Source of the DNA: Aquabacterium sp. OR-4 | GTDB taxonomy: Bacteria; Pseudomonadota; Gammaproteobacteria; Burkholderiales; Burkholderiaceae_C | Length of the DNA: 64,000 nucleotides | Assembly (NCBI RefSeq): GCF_025290835.2 | Contig: NZ_JAOCQD020000003.1 | Location: forward strand, 310,001 to 374,000 | Reading direction: 5' to 3' | Part shown: in pieces, positions 48,420 through 57,698 of the stretch | Position numbering within the stretch: the stretch's first letter is position 1 | Layout of the letters: each line of letters begins with the position of its first letter | The notes under the pieces: model-generated | Database searches by the model: none | What the model was told of the DNA's origin: nothing | Seen by the model: only the letters and a program-made list of their open reading frames with translations | Position numbers and translations under genes: made by a program

Positions 48420-48941
48420 TCAGCCCAGCAGGCAGCCGTCAAAGGCCTTGCGATCGCCGTTGGCCCGGACGAAGATCTTTTCCGTCATGCGGCCGTCGTT
48501 CTTCCAGTTCGCCTCGGTCATGTGATGGGCCTTGATGCACATCTTCTCGACCTGGGCAGGGTCGAAGTTGATGCGCCAGATGACGCGGCCGTTCTGCGCA
48601 TGCGCGTCCCGCGGCGGGTTGCCGCCGGTGTTCTCCACGGCGGGGGCGAACTTCTTCGCCAGCACCGAGTAGCGCACCGAGCAGTTGGTGATCTCGACGA
48701 TGGTGCCGGGCTGGCCGCGCAGTTGCAGGAAGGGGTAGTCGCCATTGTTGCGGCCGAGCTCGATCTGGCGGTCGGGGCCGCCAAAGTGGTCGATCAGCGC
48801 CTTCTCGATCTGGGTGCGGTGGTCGGCGATGAAACTCTTGCAGGCGTTGTCGGCAGCCGAGGCAGCCGAGGCGCTGCCGGCAGAGGCCAGCAAGACCGTG
48901 GCGGCCACGGCGGCCAGGCGGTGTTGGGTGAGGCGGTTCAT
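48420..48941 (-). CDS. Small secreted protein, unknown function
   Basis: A 173-residue protein with a Sec signal ending near residue 30 (TVLLASAGSASAASA). The mature part has four cysteines (NACKSF, ITNCSVRY, EKMCIKAH, DGCLLG), compatible with two disulfides in the periplasm. Segments FGGPDRQIELGRNNGDYPFL and GRVIWRINFDPAQVEKMCIK have no match I know. It sits near the PEP-CTERM gene on the same strand, 88 bp upstream of it. Codon use is normal, and the exported cysteine-paired architecture supports a real gene. Confidence 0.75.
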   Translation of the reverse strand: MNRLTQHRLAAVAATVLLASAGSASAASAADNACKSFIADHRTQIEKALIDHFGGPDRQIELGRNNGDYPFLQLRGQPGTIVEITNCSVRYSVLAKKFAPAVENTGGNPPRDAHAQNGRVIWRINFDPAQVEKMCIKAHHMTEANWKNDGRMTEKIFVRANGDRKAFDGCLLG

Positions 48942-49138
48942 GGTGGTTTCCTTGGTTTCGGGTCAGGCCCGGTGGGTGGCGAGGTGGGTTGAAGCAGCTT
49001 TCCTGCTGGCTTCACTGGTTTGGTCGTTTGAGCCGGGGTGCCGGTTCAAACGAGCCGTCGAAAACTTCGCTGTCGGGATCGCGGCGCTGAACAGGGCGCT
49101 GAACACGGCACAGCACTGGGCGCGGCACTGGGCGCGGC

Positions 49139-50908
49139 TCACGGCTGCTCGGCGCCCAGGATGGCGCCGGCAAACTGCTGCGGCTGCTGCTGCGGCGCAG
49201 GCCAGGCCAGGCCCACATCGCCGGCCTGCATGCGCGAGAACAGCCGCATCTGCGACAGGCGCTGCACCACGCTGCCGGCATTGGTGGCGGGGTCGACCAC
49301 CTTCTCCCACAGCGCGATGAGCTGCTGCAGCTTGTCGCTGCGCACCCAGCTGGCGCTCTGGAAGCTGGTGGTGCGCGAGGGCGTCACCAGGATCAGCACG
49401 GCGTCGCGGCGCTGATCGGTGCTGCGCTGGTTGAAGGCCAGGCCCAGCACCGGGGCGTCGCCGAGCAGCGGCGTCGATGAGCTGGTGGTGTTGGACACCG
49501 TCTCCGACAGGCCCGACAGCAGCAGCGTCTGCCCGAACTCCACACGCGCCGTGGCCGAGACCGACTGGCGGAAGGTGGAGATCGACTGCTTGAAGGTGCC
49601 GGCGCTGGCGTCCTGCAGAAAGGAGCGCTCGGCAGTGATCTGGATCTTGGCGCCCGACTCGTCGATCTCCAGCGGCAGGGCCTTCAGCCGCACGCCCACA
49701 TCGATGTCCTTCAGCTCGCCCGAATTGATGCCGCTCACTTCCACCGATAAGGAGCGTCCGACAAAAAACTCCGAAGGCTCGTTGAGCAGCGCCGACAGCG
49801 TGGGTCGCGCCGCGACCTCGTAGTAGTCGCCCTGGCGATTGAAGAGGTTGAGGTTGTAGCTCAGGTCGGGCAGCGAGATGGCGCGCGTGATGGTGCGCAC
49901 GAAGTCGCTGCTGCCGCTGTCGCTGCGCGTGCCGTTGCTGGTGCGCGTGGCGCTGTACTGCAGTCGCAGCCCGTCGAGCAGGTTCAGGCCGACGCGGTCG
50001 CTGCGCTTGTATTGGGCCAGCAGAATGGCCACGTCCACCGTGACCTGGCGGTTCTCGCCGGCGGAAGATCGCGCGCGGGGCGCGTCTTCGTCGTCCTCCC
50101 GGCTGTCGGCGGCCGGTGACTTCGCATCGTCGATGGGGGCCGTGCGCAGCAACTGCCTGGTGCGGCCGCGCACGGCCTCGGCGCCCTTGCTGTCGGCAAC
50201 GGCCAGGCGTTGCAGCGTGCCTTCGGCTGCTGCCTGCTCGCCCAGTGCGGCATGCGCCAGCGCGCTCACCCGCAGCGCCGTGGCCAGGGTCAGCGCCGCG
50301 GGGGGCAGGCTGGCGCCCGGCGTTGCATTCAAGCCCGGTGACGGGGGCGGGCCGGCGCTGTCGGCCGGTGCGTCGCGCACCAGCACTTCGGCCCGCTGGG
50401 CGGCCAGCAGTGCCAGGCCCGGGTCGCCCGCGTGGTAGGCCGCCACCGCCAGCGCGGCCAAGGCTTCGGCGCGGTGCGGGTGGTGCAGCACCAGCCTGCC
50501 GAAGTGGTTGCTGGCGCCCTGGTAGTCGCCCAGATCAAAGGCGGCGCGGCCGGCCAAGGCACCGGCCCAGAAGTCGTGCGGCGCGGCACGCAACGCCGCC
50601 TCGTAGCCCACACGCGCCATGCGCACGCCGTCGGGGCCACCGCCGGCTTCGGCGTGGTAGGCCAGGCCCAGCAGGGTCTGCCGCCTGGGGTCGGTGACGT
50701 CTTGCGCGGCGGCGTCGGCAAACACCTCGCGCGCGGCCCTGGCCTCACCCTGGCCGAGCAGTTGTGCGCCGGCCTGCAGGCGCTGCATCAGCGGCGTGCC
50801 CGCCGCGGCCTGCGGCGCCAAGGGGCTGGCGGCAGGGTGGATCGATGCGCAGCCGCTGAGGCCGCAGATGGCGGCCAGTGCGACGGCAGACAGGGCAAGG
50901 CGTTTCAA
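49139..50908 (-). CDS. Secretin-like lipoprotein with TPR-like N-terminal region
   Basis: A 589-residue protein starting at TTG 50908, supported by AAGGA with a 6-nt spacer; longer upstream frames are Arg/Pro-rich and lack family likeness. The signal peptide ends in the lipobox LSGCAS (Cys about 20). Residues 35-230 are helical repeats (ARAAREVFADAAAQ, FDLGDYQGASNHFGRLVLHH). From about 290 onward is a secretin/type II-III secretion homology region: VTVDVAILLAQYKRS, the channel-like FFVGRSLSVEVSGINSGELK and VEFGQTLLLSGLSETVSN, then AVLILVTPSRT. It is probably an outer-membrane pore-like or assembly component. No other secretion-machine genes flank it. Confidence 0.8.
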   Translation of the reverse strand: MKRLALSAVALAAICGLSGCASIHPAASPLAPQAAAGTPLMQRLQAGAQLLGQGEARAAREVFADAAAQDVTDPRRQTLLGLAYHAEAGGGPDGVRMARVGYEAALRAAPHDFWAGALAGRAAFDLGDYQGASNHFGRLVLHHPHRAEALAALAVAAYHAGDPGLALLAAQRAEVLVRDAPADSAGPPPSPGLNATPGASLPPAALTLATALRVSALAHAALGEQAAAEGTLQRLAVADSKGAEAVRGRTRQLLRTAPIDDAKSPAADSREDDEDAPRARSSAGENRQVTVDVAILLAQYKRSDRVGLNLLDGLRLQYSATRTSNGTRSDSGSSDFVRTITRAISLPDLSYNLNLFNRQGDYYEVAARPTLSALLNEPSEFFVGRSLSVEVSGINSGELKDIDVGVRLKALPLEIDESGAKIQITAERSFLQDASAGTFKQSISTFRQSVSATARVEFGQTLLLSGLSETVSNTTSSSTPLLGDAPVLGLAFNQRSTDQRRDAVLILVTPSRTTSFQSASWVRSDKLQQLIALWEKVVDPATNAGSVVQRLSQMRLFSRMQAGDVGLAWPAPQQQPQQFAGAILGAEQP

Positions 50909-51333
50909 GAGCGTTCCTTCAGGCACGAGGCGGTGGCGGGCAGCGCTGGTCATCTGGCCCACCGCGTTGGCCGCAGTGTTGGCCGCCGGGGGGCCGGCTG
51001 TCGTGGGGCCTGGGCCCCGGCACGGGCGGCCGAGGCCGGCTGCGCCGGGCGGCGCGCTGGGGCCGCCGCCCCAGTGCCGGCCGCAGCCCGTGCCGCCAAG
51101 ATCGGGCCTGTGCCGCAAGCCAGGCCGAGCGGGCCATGTGCACGCGCTGGTGCGTGTCGGGGTGAAAGGTTTTGAACCAGCGCAGGCCCGTGGCCGACCA
51201 AGCCTCGGACGGCCACGCCTCGGATGGCCGCACCCCGGATGGCCACGCCTTGGCGGCCTTGGCGGCCATGGCGCGCCGGTGGGCGGCGCGCCGGGCCTGG
51301 CTTTTTGTCCTTCACCCCACCGGCAGCAGCACC
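50909..51333. other. Divergent promoter region with a 15-bp repeat
   Basis: 425 bp between the secretin-like gene and the anti-sigma-like gene. At 51203-51247 three 15-bp units of the type CCTCGGATGGCCACG follow each other. Frames through this stretch are open but low-complexity and are not taken as genes. No clear ECF-type promoter was recognised. Confidence 0.5.
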
Positions 51334-51957
51334 ATGTCCCGTGACGACGCGCAGATCGAAACACGCATCCAGGCCCATGCCCTGGGCCGGCTCTCGGCCC
51401 AAGACAGCGCCGATCTCGCGGCCCAGGCGCGCGACGACCCGCCGCTGCACGCCGAACTGGCGCTGGCCGAGGCGCTGGTGCGGGCCCGGGCCGACGACCC
51501 GGCACGCCAGCAGTCTGTGGCGTTTGGCTGGGCGCGCCTGTCGCGGGCCATTGACGCCGACCGCGCGACGCTGCCGCGCGCCGGGCGCTGGCCCACACCG
51601 CTCACGCGCTGGCAGGCCGCGGCGGCGGCGCTGCTGGCCGTGGCGGTGTGGCAGTTCGCGGCCGAGAGGCCGTGGCCGGGCGATGCCGGTTACGGCATGG
51701 CCGGCGCGCCCGCGGCGCAGGCCTTTGTCGCGCAGGTGGCCTTCAAGCCCCAGGCCACTGAGCTGCAGAGGCGCGCGGCCCTGCTCGCCGCGGGTGCCCG
51801 TGTGGTGGGCGGGCCCAGCGCGCTGGGCCTGTACCGGCTGGCCTTTGCCGATGCCGCTGCGCTGCAGGCCGGTGTGGCGCGGCTGCGTGCCGAAACGGCG
51901 GTGGTCGAGAGCATCCAGGCCGACGAGCCGGCCGCCGGCCGCGCCGTGCCGCCCTGA
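51334..51957 (+). CDS. Single-TM anti-sigma-factor-like protein
   Basis: A 207-residue protein with an N-terminal helical region (MSRDDAQIETRIQAHALGRL, then SAQDSADLAAQARDDPPLHA) that resembles the start of ECF anti-sigma factors, a single membrane segment near 90-110 (WQAAAAALLAVAVWQFA) and an extracytoplasmic part of about 95 residues (AFVAQVAFKPQATELQRRAA). It lacks a zinc-binding HxxxCxxC motif. It is about 12 kb from the only ECF sigma gene in view, which is unusual, so the pairing is a guess. It is the first gene of the plus-strand surface-protein block. Confidence 0.65.
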   Translation: MSRDDAQIETRIQAHALGRLSAQDSADLAAQARDDPPLHAELALAEALVRARADDPARQQSVAFGWARLSRAIDADRATLPRAGRWPTPLTRWQAAAAALLAVAVWQFAAERPWPGDAGYGMAGAPAAQAFVAQVAFKPQATELQRRAALLAAGARVVGGPSALGLYRLAFADAAALQAGVARLRAETAVVESIQADEPAAGRAVPP

Positions 51958-52224
51958 TGCGCGGCCGCGTGGCCCCAAATTTGGGGCTACAGCAAAACCC
52001 GGCCGAACCGAAGAATGCAGCGAGCGTCAGAGCAGGGCCGCATCGCTGTGCGCACCCCCTGCGCGGACATTCAGCAGCCCTACCGATGCAGGAACCACCA
52101 CCATGTCCAGGGGGAACGAGGGCGCTGCGCCGTCCCGGCCGCCGCCGCCGCGGCCATGCCACGGGGGCGTCGCCAGGCGGGATCGGCCAGCGTGCCGGTG
52201 TGCCATCGCCGGCCCGCGCGTCGC

Positions 52225-53304
52225 ATGAGCAGCCTGACCCAATCCATCCGCTTTGCGCGCAGCCAGGAAGGCGTGCGCCTGGCCTACGCCAGCAGCGGGC
52301 ACGGACACACCCTGGTCAAGACGGCAACCTGGCTGTCGCACCTGGAGTACGACTGGGAAAGCCCGGTCTGGCGGCACTGGCTCGAGGAGCTGTCGGCGCG
52401 CTATCGCCTGCTGCGCTATGACGAGCGCGGCTGCGGCCTGTCGGACTGGAACGTGGCCGACCTCAGCTTCGAGAGCTGGCTGCGCGACTTCGAGTCGCTG
52501 GTCGACGCCGCCGGTCTCGAGCGCTTTGCCATCCTCGGCATCTCGCAGGGCGCACCGGTGGCCATTGCCTATGCGGCCCGGCACCCCGAGCGGGTCAGCC
52601 ACCTGGTGCTGCATGGCGGCTATGCACGCGGCCGCCTGGTGCGCGCCGCCCGGCCCGAGCAGGTGGAAGAGGCCGAGATGATGTGCCGCCTGGCCGAGAT
52701 CGGCTGGGGCAAGACCGACCCGTCCTTCCGGCAGTTCTTCACCACCCAGTTCATCCCGGGCGGGTCGCCGCAGCAGCACGCCTGGTTCAACGAGCTGGAG
52801 CGCATCTCCACCTCGCCAGGCAATGCCGCGCGCTTCATGCAGGCGTTCAACACCATCGATGTCACCGCCCTGCTGCCCCGGGTGCGCTGCCCCACGCTGG
52901 TCTTGCACAGCCAGCGCGACGCGCGCGTGCCCTTCGACGAGGGTCGCCTGATTGCCGGTGGCATCCCCAACGCCCAGTTCGTCTCCATCGACAGCGACAA
53001 CCACCTGCTGCTGGACCACGAGCCGGGCTGGCGGCGGGCGCTGGCGGCCATCCAGGCCTTCCTGCCCGCGGCCAAGGCGTCGGGCACCGATCCCCGCATC
53101 GGCGCCCTCACCTCGCGCCTGCTGGGCTTGCTGGACCTGATGGCACAGGGCCGCGACAACGCGCAGATTGCTGCCGTGTTGGGCTTGTCGGAAAAGACGG
53201 TGCGCAACCACATCACCCAGCTGTTCGACCGGCTGGAAGTGGACTCACGCGCACGCGCCATCGTGCTGGCGCGCGAGAACGGGCTGGGCCAGGCCGGGCG
53301 CTGA
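52225..53304 (+). CDS. Alpha/beta hydrolase fused to LuxR-type HTH
   Basis: A 359-residue fusion. Residues 1-285 are an alpha/beta hydrolase: LRYDERGCGLSDWN, nucleophile elbow GISQGAPVAIAYAARHP, Asp in LVLHSQRDARVPFDEGR and His in SDNHLLLDHEP. Residues 295-355 are a LuxR/FixJ helix-turn-helix (LLDLMAQGRDNAQIAAVLGL followed by SEKTVRNHITQLFDRLEV). A hydrolase used as sensor of a transcription factor suggests it binds or cleaves an acyl-type ligand. ATG 52225 is chosen. The 267 bp before it show no clear gene. Confidence 0.88.
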   Translation: MSSLTQSIRFARSQEGVRLAYASSGHGHTLVKTATWLSHLEYDWESPVWRHWLEELSARYRLLRYDERGCGLSDWNVADLSFESWLRDFESLVDAAGLERFAILGISQGAPVAIAYAARHPERVSHLVLHGGYARGRLVRAARPEQVEEAEMMCRLAEIGWGKTDPSFRQFFTTQFIPGGSPQQHAWFNELERISTSPGNAARFMQAFNTIDVTALLPRVRCPTLVLHSQRDARVPFDEGRLIAGGIPNAQFVSIDSDNHLLLDHEPGWRRALAAIQAFLPAAKASGTDPRIGALTSRLLGLLDLMAQGRDNAQIAAVLGLSEKTVRNHITQLFDRLEVDSRARAIVLARENGLGQAGR

Positions 53305-53433
53305 GCCTGCAGCACCGGGGCACCGGGGCACTGGGGCACAGGCCCCAGCCATCCGCCCAAGCCGGGCCGGCCGGGGCCGCGACTGGGGCCGCAGACCGCT
53401 GCGGCGAAACGGCCCGCGCGACACACTGGCCGC

Positions 53434-54207
53434 ATGCCGTCAGCCACACACCTGCAGTTCTGCCGCTTCGCCACCGCCATCGCTGCCAGCTGGGGCGGTA
53501 CGCTGCTGCTGTGGCCGGCTGCGAGCACCTGGCTGCCCACCGGCGAGTTGCCGGCGCTGCATGCGCGCTGTGTTGGCGTGCTGCACCTGGCCCTGGCCAG
53601 TGGCCTGTGGTCGGCGCTGCGGCTTCTGGACGAGGCCGCCGCGCGCTTGCCGCTGCTGCTGCTCAGCACCTGGGGGGCGGCGGCCGTTGCCGCGGCACTG
53701 ATGGGCCCGCCAAGCGGCGCCGGCCGGGCCTGGTTGGTCTGCCTGGCGCTGGCCGCTGCCGGCGCGGTCTGGCTGCTGGCCAGCGACGAGGCTGTGCTGG
53801 CACCGGCCGAACGCCTGGCCCTGGGCTGGGCCGCCCTGGGCCTGGGCGCGGGCGCGCTGGGTGCCACGCTGCTGCTGCTGCCCGACCTGGCCGCGAGCCA
53901 GTGGCCCTGGCGCATGAACCCGACCCAAGCCAGCGCCTACGGGCCGCCGCTGCTGGGCTTTGGCATTGCGGCGTGCGCCGCCGCCCGGGAGCGCCGCCGC
54001 TATGCGCGCGCACCCGCCATGCAGGCGTGGCTGGCGCTGAGCGCGGGCTTGCTGCTCGTGTCGCTGCTGCACCTGGAGCTGTTTGCGGCGCAGCGCAGCG
54101 CCACGTGGATCTGGTTCGGGCTCCTGGCGGTGATCGCCACCTGGGCGGTGGCGCACCAAGGCGGCCTGCAAAGGCCTTCGCGCGCCGCGGCGGCTGGCCG
54201 ATCTTGA
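53434..54207 (+). CDS. Polytopic membrane protein, unknown function
   Basis: A 257-residue protein with about seven hydrophobic segments (for example 12-33, 69-89, 97-116, 128-150, 176-186, 198-214 and 222-240). No conserved motif was recognised; charged residues are few, with a short basic stretch AARERRRYARAP. It lies between the hydrolase-LuxR gene and the S8 protease on the plus strand. Segment content and normal codon use support a real gene, but the function is unknown. Confidence 0.7.
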   Translation: MPSATHLQFCRFATAIAASWGGTLLLWPAASTWLPTGELPALHARCVGVLHLALASGLWSALRLLDEAAARLPLLLLSTWGAAAVAAALMGPPSGAGRAWLVCLALAAAGAVWLLASDEAVLAPAERLALGWAALGLGAGALGATLLLLPDLAASQWPWRMNPTQASAYGPPLLGFGIAACAAARERRRYARAPAMQAWLALSAGLLLVSLLHLELFAAQRSATWIWFGLLAVIATWAVAHQGGLQRPSRAAAAGRS

Positions 54208-54270
54208 TCGCCTGCGTGCGGCCAGGCAGCGGGACCACGGCCCCGCGACAGCTGGCCACCACGCAGGCAC

Positions 54271-54315
54271 AGTGGCCACAGTGGCCACAGTGGCCACAGT
54301 GGCCACGGTGGCCAC
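54271..54315. repeat. 9-bp tandem repeat of the palindrome GTGGCCAC
   Basis: Five copies of AGTGGCCAC/GGTGGCCAC in a row, each containing the perfect palindrome GTGGCCAC. It lies in the 376-bp gap before the S8 protease, about 270 bp upstream of its ATG. Confidence 0.9.
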
Positions 54316-54404
54316 GGTGGCTGCCTGGCGCGCAAGCGGGGCGTCCACGCGCCAGGCTGAGCCCGGATCGGCCGTGCGCCCAAGCCGCATGCCCATGCCC
54401 CGGC

Positions 54405-54460
54405 AAGCACCCATCAACAAGCACCCATCGACAAGCACCCATCGACAAGCACCCATCGAC
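54405..54460. repeat. 14-bp tandem repeat AAGCACCCATCGAC, 4 units
   Basis: Four head-to-tail units, the first with CAAC in place of CGAC. The array ends about 120 bp before the S8 protease ATG and is the second repeat array in the same gap. Apart from the two arrays the gap holds no recognisable feature. Confidence 0.9.
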
Positions 54461-54583
54461 AAGCACTTTGAACCCGCCGCCGAGCCCGGCCGACCCACTG
54501 TGTGCCGCCCGCAGCCAGGCGGCTGCAAAGCGCTGATCACCCCAACGGCGGCCACCGGGCCGCCATTCAACCGGACCTATCCC

Positions 54584-55825
54584 ATGTCGACAACCGAGCG
54601 GCGACTGTGGCGCCTGGCCGCCTGGCTGCTGGCCACGCTGACACCGGCCATCGGGCCGGCGCAGCCCTTGCGGCTGCAGCTGCCGCCCGCAGCGCAGATC
54701 CAGGCCGACGCCAACGAGGTGGTTGATGCGCGGCAGATCGTGGTGCTGGCCTTGTCGGCCGCCGATGCGGACCGGCTGCTCGCGCAGGCGCTGCCCAGGT
54801 CCTACCGGCTGCAACGGCGCGAAACGCTGCAGGCCCTGAGCCTGCACCTGCTGGTGCTGCAGATGCCGCCCGGCATGGGCGGCGCCGCGGCCATCCGCGA
54901 GCTGGAGCAGCTGGTGCCCGGCGTCACCGCCGGCGTCAACCATGCGTTCACGCCCGCGCCCATCGCCGTGACGCCCAGGGGCCGCAGCTATGCCAACGCC
55001 ATGATCGGCTGGCCGGCGCAGGGTTGCCAGGCCGAGCTGGCCGTCGGCGTGATCGACGCCGCCCTGGGCCCGTCGGGCAGCGGGCTGGCGGGGGCCGATC
55101 TGGTGGTCAAGGATTTCACCGGCGGCCGCCAGGCGCAGACCGGCCATGCGCGCATGCTGGCGCAGCTCATCGCCGGGCCGGGGCGCCTGGGCGGTGTGCG
55201 CATGTTCCATGCCGCGGTGGTGGCCGACCATGCCGACCGGCCGGCCGTGGCCAGTGCCGATGCCATGGTCAGTGCCCTGAACTGGCTGGCGGCATCGGCC
55301 GTGCGCCTGGTCAACGTCTCGCTCGCCGGCCCCTACAACAAGCTGCTCGACCAGGCCCTGCAGGGCGCCGTGGCGCAGGGCATGGTCGTGGTCGCATCGG
55401 CCGGCAATGACGGGGCCGACAGCCCGCCGCGCTACCCGGCCGCGTTTGCGGGCGTGCTGGCCGTCACCGCGGTGGATGCCGCCGGCCAGGTGTATGCCAA
55501 CGCCGTGCGCGGCACCCACATCGACTACGCCGCACCCGGCGTGGAGGTGCTGATCGACCAGGGGGCGCGGTCGATCTATGTCTCCGGCACCTCGGTGGCC
55601 GCACCGTTCGTCACGGCGCGGCTGGCCGCCGACCCCGGCATTCGCCGCGCCCGAACCGTGGACGACGCCAGGGCCCTGCTGGATCTGTCGGTGCGCGACC
55701 TGGGCCTGGCCGGGCCCGACCCGGTGTTTGGCGCCGGCCTGATCCACATGGCCGAACCCTGCCGGCCGGCGCCCCGCCAGCCGGCCACCCCCGCGCCCAC
55801 CCCCGCGGCCCGCGCGCCGGGCTGA
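54584..55825 (+). CDS. S8 (subtilisin-like) serine protease, exported
   Basis: A 413-residue exported protease. The signal (RLWRLAAWLLATLTPAIGPA) ends near residue 27. The catalytic triad is readable: Asp in LAVGVIDAALG, His in TGHARMLAQLIAG, Ser in GTSVAAPFVTARL, with the oxyanion Asn in VVASAGNDGADS. A propeptide-like stretch (28-140) precedes the catalytic part. ATG 54584 is chosen; the open frame upstream includes repeat DNA. The C-terminus is Pro/Ala-rich (PRQPATPAPTPAARAPG). It is 84 nt upstream of the TpsB gene on the same strand, so maturation of the TpsA exoprotein is a reasonable role. Confidence 0.88.
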   Translation: MSTTERRLWRLAAWLLATLTPAIGPAQPLRLQLPPAAQIQADANEVVDARQIVVLALSAADADRLLAQALPRSYRLQRRETLQALSLHLLVLQMPPGMGGAAAIRELEQLVPGVTAGVNHAFTPAPIAVTPRGRSYANAMIGWPAQGCQAELAVGVIDAALGPSGSGLAGADLVVKDFTGGRQAQTGHARMLAQLIAGPGRLGGVRMFHAAVVADHADRPAVASADAMVSALNWLAASAVRLVNVSLAGPYNKLLDQALQGAVAQGMVVVASAGNDGADSPPRYPAAFAGVLAVTAVDAAGQVYANAVRGTHIDYAAPGVEVLIDQGARSIYVSGTSVAAPFVTARLAADPGIRRARTVDDARALLDLSVRDLGLAGPDPVFGAGLIHMAEPCRPAPRQPATPAPTPAARAPG

Positions 55826-55909
55826 CCCCCTGCTCATTTGAAACCGCGACGCCGGGCGCCGCAGCGCAAGCCTGCGCGCGCGCATTCGCTCACTGAAGGC
55901 CAGAACCCC

Positions 55910-57655
55910 ATGAACCATCGATCTGCACACCCCACCCCGCCCATCGGCGCCCGACACCGCGGCCGCCGGCCCCGTGGCGCGACCGCCCGGCTGTCGGCTG
56001 CCATCGGCCTGCTGCTGTCGGGCATGGGCGCCGCGCAGGCGCAGGACGCCGGGCAGCTGCTGCGGCAAAGCCAGGGCGCCCCGACGCCCGCACTGCCCGA
56101 GCGCGCTGATTCGAAGACCGTGGTGCCGGCGCCTGCCGCCCTGGGCCTGCCGGGGGATGCCCGCGTCAGGGTCCAGCGCTTCGAGCTGCGGGGGCAGCAG
56201 CTGATCGACGAGGCCACGCTGCAGGCGGTGCTCAACAGCTACCTGGGCCGTGAGCTGCGCTACCAGGATCTGCAGGACGCGATGGCCGCGCTGATGCGCC
56301 AGTACCGCGATGCCGGCCGCCTGGCGCGCGCCTACCTGCCCGCGCAGGACGTCACCGCCGGCGTGGTGAAGGTGGTGATCGTCGAGGCACGCTACGGCGG
56401 CACGCGGGTCGAGCAGCGTGGCGAGCGCCTGAACGCCGCCCTGCCCCAGGCCATGGTCGAGGCCGGCCAGACCCTTGGCGAGGCGATCGACCTGGTGGCG
56501 CTGGACCGCGCGCTGCTGCTGGTGGCCGATCTGCCCGGCGTGCGCGCCAGCGCCAGCCTGACGCCGGGCGATGTGGCCGGCCAGACCCGTGTGGCCCTGC
56601 GCCTGCAGGACGCGCCGCGGCTGACCGGCCAGGCCGGCCTGGCCAATGCGGGCAGCCGTGCCACGGGCGAGGCGCAAGCGCAGGCCGCGCTGTCGCTGCC
56701 GGGCCTGTTCGGGCGCGGTGATCTGCTCACGGCCCAGTGGAGCCAGAGCCGGGGCAGCAGCATTCTGGGCGCCAGTGCCGGGCTGCCGTTGGGGCCGCAT
56801 GGCCTGCGCATGGGCGCCCATGTCTCGGCGCTGCGCTACCGGCTGGTGGCCGACGAGTTCCAGGCGCTGCAGGCGCGCGGCAGCTCGTCGGTGCTGGGCG
56901 CAGACCTCCACTACCCGCTGCTGCGCAGCCGGGATGCCAACCTGCTGGTCAGCGGCAGTGCCGAGCACAAGCGTTTCGAGAACGAGGCCAACGGCGCCAC
57001 GGTGTCCGACTACAGCACGCAGACGCTGGCACTCACGCTGGCCGGCAACCGCCACGACGCGCTGGGCGGTGTCAACACCGGGTCGGTCGACCTGGTTGCC
57101 GGGCGGCTGAAGCTGGGTGGCTCGCCCCACCGCGAGGCCGATGCGGCAGGCCCCGGCACCGAAGGCCGATTCACGCTGCTGCGCCTGGCGGCGGCGCGCG
57201 AGCAAGGCCTGGCGGCGGGCTGGTCGGCACGGGCCGCGCTGCGCGGGCAGTGGTCCAGCCGCAACCTCGACAGCTCGGAAAAGTTCTACCTGGGCGGCAT
57301 GCAGGGTGTGCGCGCCTATCCCAGTGGCGAGGCCGGGGGCAGCCAGGGCCAGCTGCTGAGCCTGGAGCTGCGCCAGCGCCTGGGCGCCTGGCGCTGGGCC
57401 GGCTTTGTGGATTGGGGCCAGGTGCGCATCCACGTCGACAACGGCTTTGCCGGTGCCGCGGCGGTCAACGGCGTCACGCTCAAGGGGCTCGGCCTGTCCC
57501 TGGGCTATGCCGCGCCCGCCGGCCTGGATCTGGCCCTGATCTGGGCGCGGCGCATCGGCCACAACCCCCTGGCCGATGCGCAAGGCCGCGACCTCGACGG
57601 CTCGCGCCGCGCCAACCGCCTGTGGCTGCAGGCCACGCTGCCGTTCCAGCTCTGA
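55910..57655 (+). CDS. ShlB/FhaC/HecB-family TpsB transporter
   Basis: A 581-residue outer-membrane transporter of two-partner secretion. The signal ends near residue 44 (GMGAAQAQ). POTRA domains span about 75-235 (VRVQRFELRGQQLIDEATLQ, then LVADLPGVRASASLTPGDVA), followed by a 16-strand barrel with the conserved LGGMQGVRAYPSGEAGG, a G-x-R-(A/G)-Y motif of the Omp85/TpsB group. The C-terminus LWLQATLPFQL ends in an aromatic-x-Leu. It is separated by 43 bp from the large TpsA gene and would export it. Confidence 0.93.
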   Translation: MNHRSAHPTPPIGARHRGRRPRGATARLSAAIGLLLSGMGAAQAQDAGQLLRQSQGAPTPALPERADSKTVVPAPAALGLPGDARVRVQRFELRGQQLIDEATLQAVLNSYLGRELRYQDLQDAMAALMRQYRDAGRLARAYLPAQDVTAGVVKVVIVEARYGGTRVEQRGERLNAALPQAMVEAGQTLGEAIDLVALDRALLLVADLPGVRASASLTPGDVAGQTRVALRLQDAPRLTGQAGLANAGSRATGEAQAQAALSLPGLFGRGDLLTAQWSQSRGSSILGASAGLPLGPHGLRMGAHVSALRYRLVADEFQALQARGSSSVLGADLHYPLLRSRDANLLVSGSAEHKRFENEANGATVSDYSTQTLALTLAGNRHDALGGVNTGSVDLVAGRLKLGGSPHREADAAGPGTEGRFTLLRLAAAREQGLAAGWSARAALRGQWSSRNLDSSEKFYLGGMQGVRAYPSGEAGGSQGQLLSLELRQRLGAWRWAGFVDWGQVRIHVDNGFAGAAAVNGVTLKGLGLSLGYAAPAGLDLALIWARRIGHNPLADAQGRDLDGSRRANRLWLQATLPFQL

Positions 57656-57698
57656 GCGCAGGCCTGACACCCACCACGACCTCATCGGACACCACACC

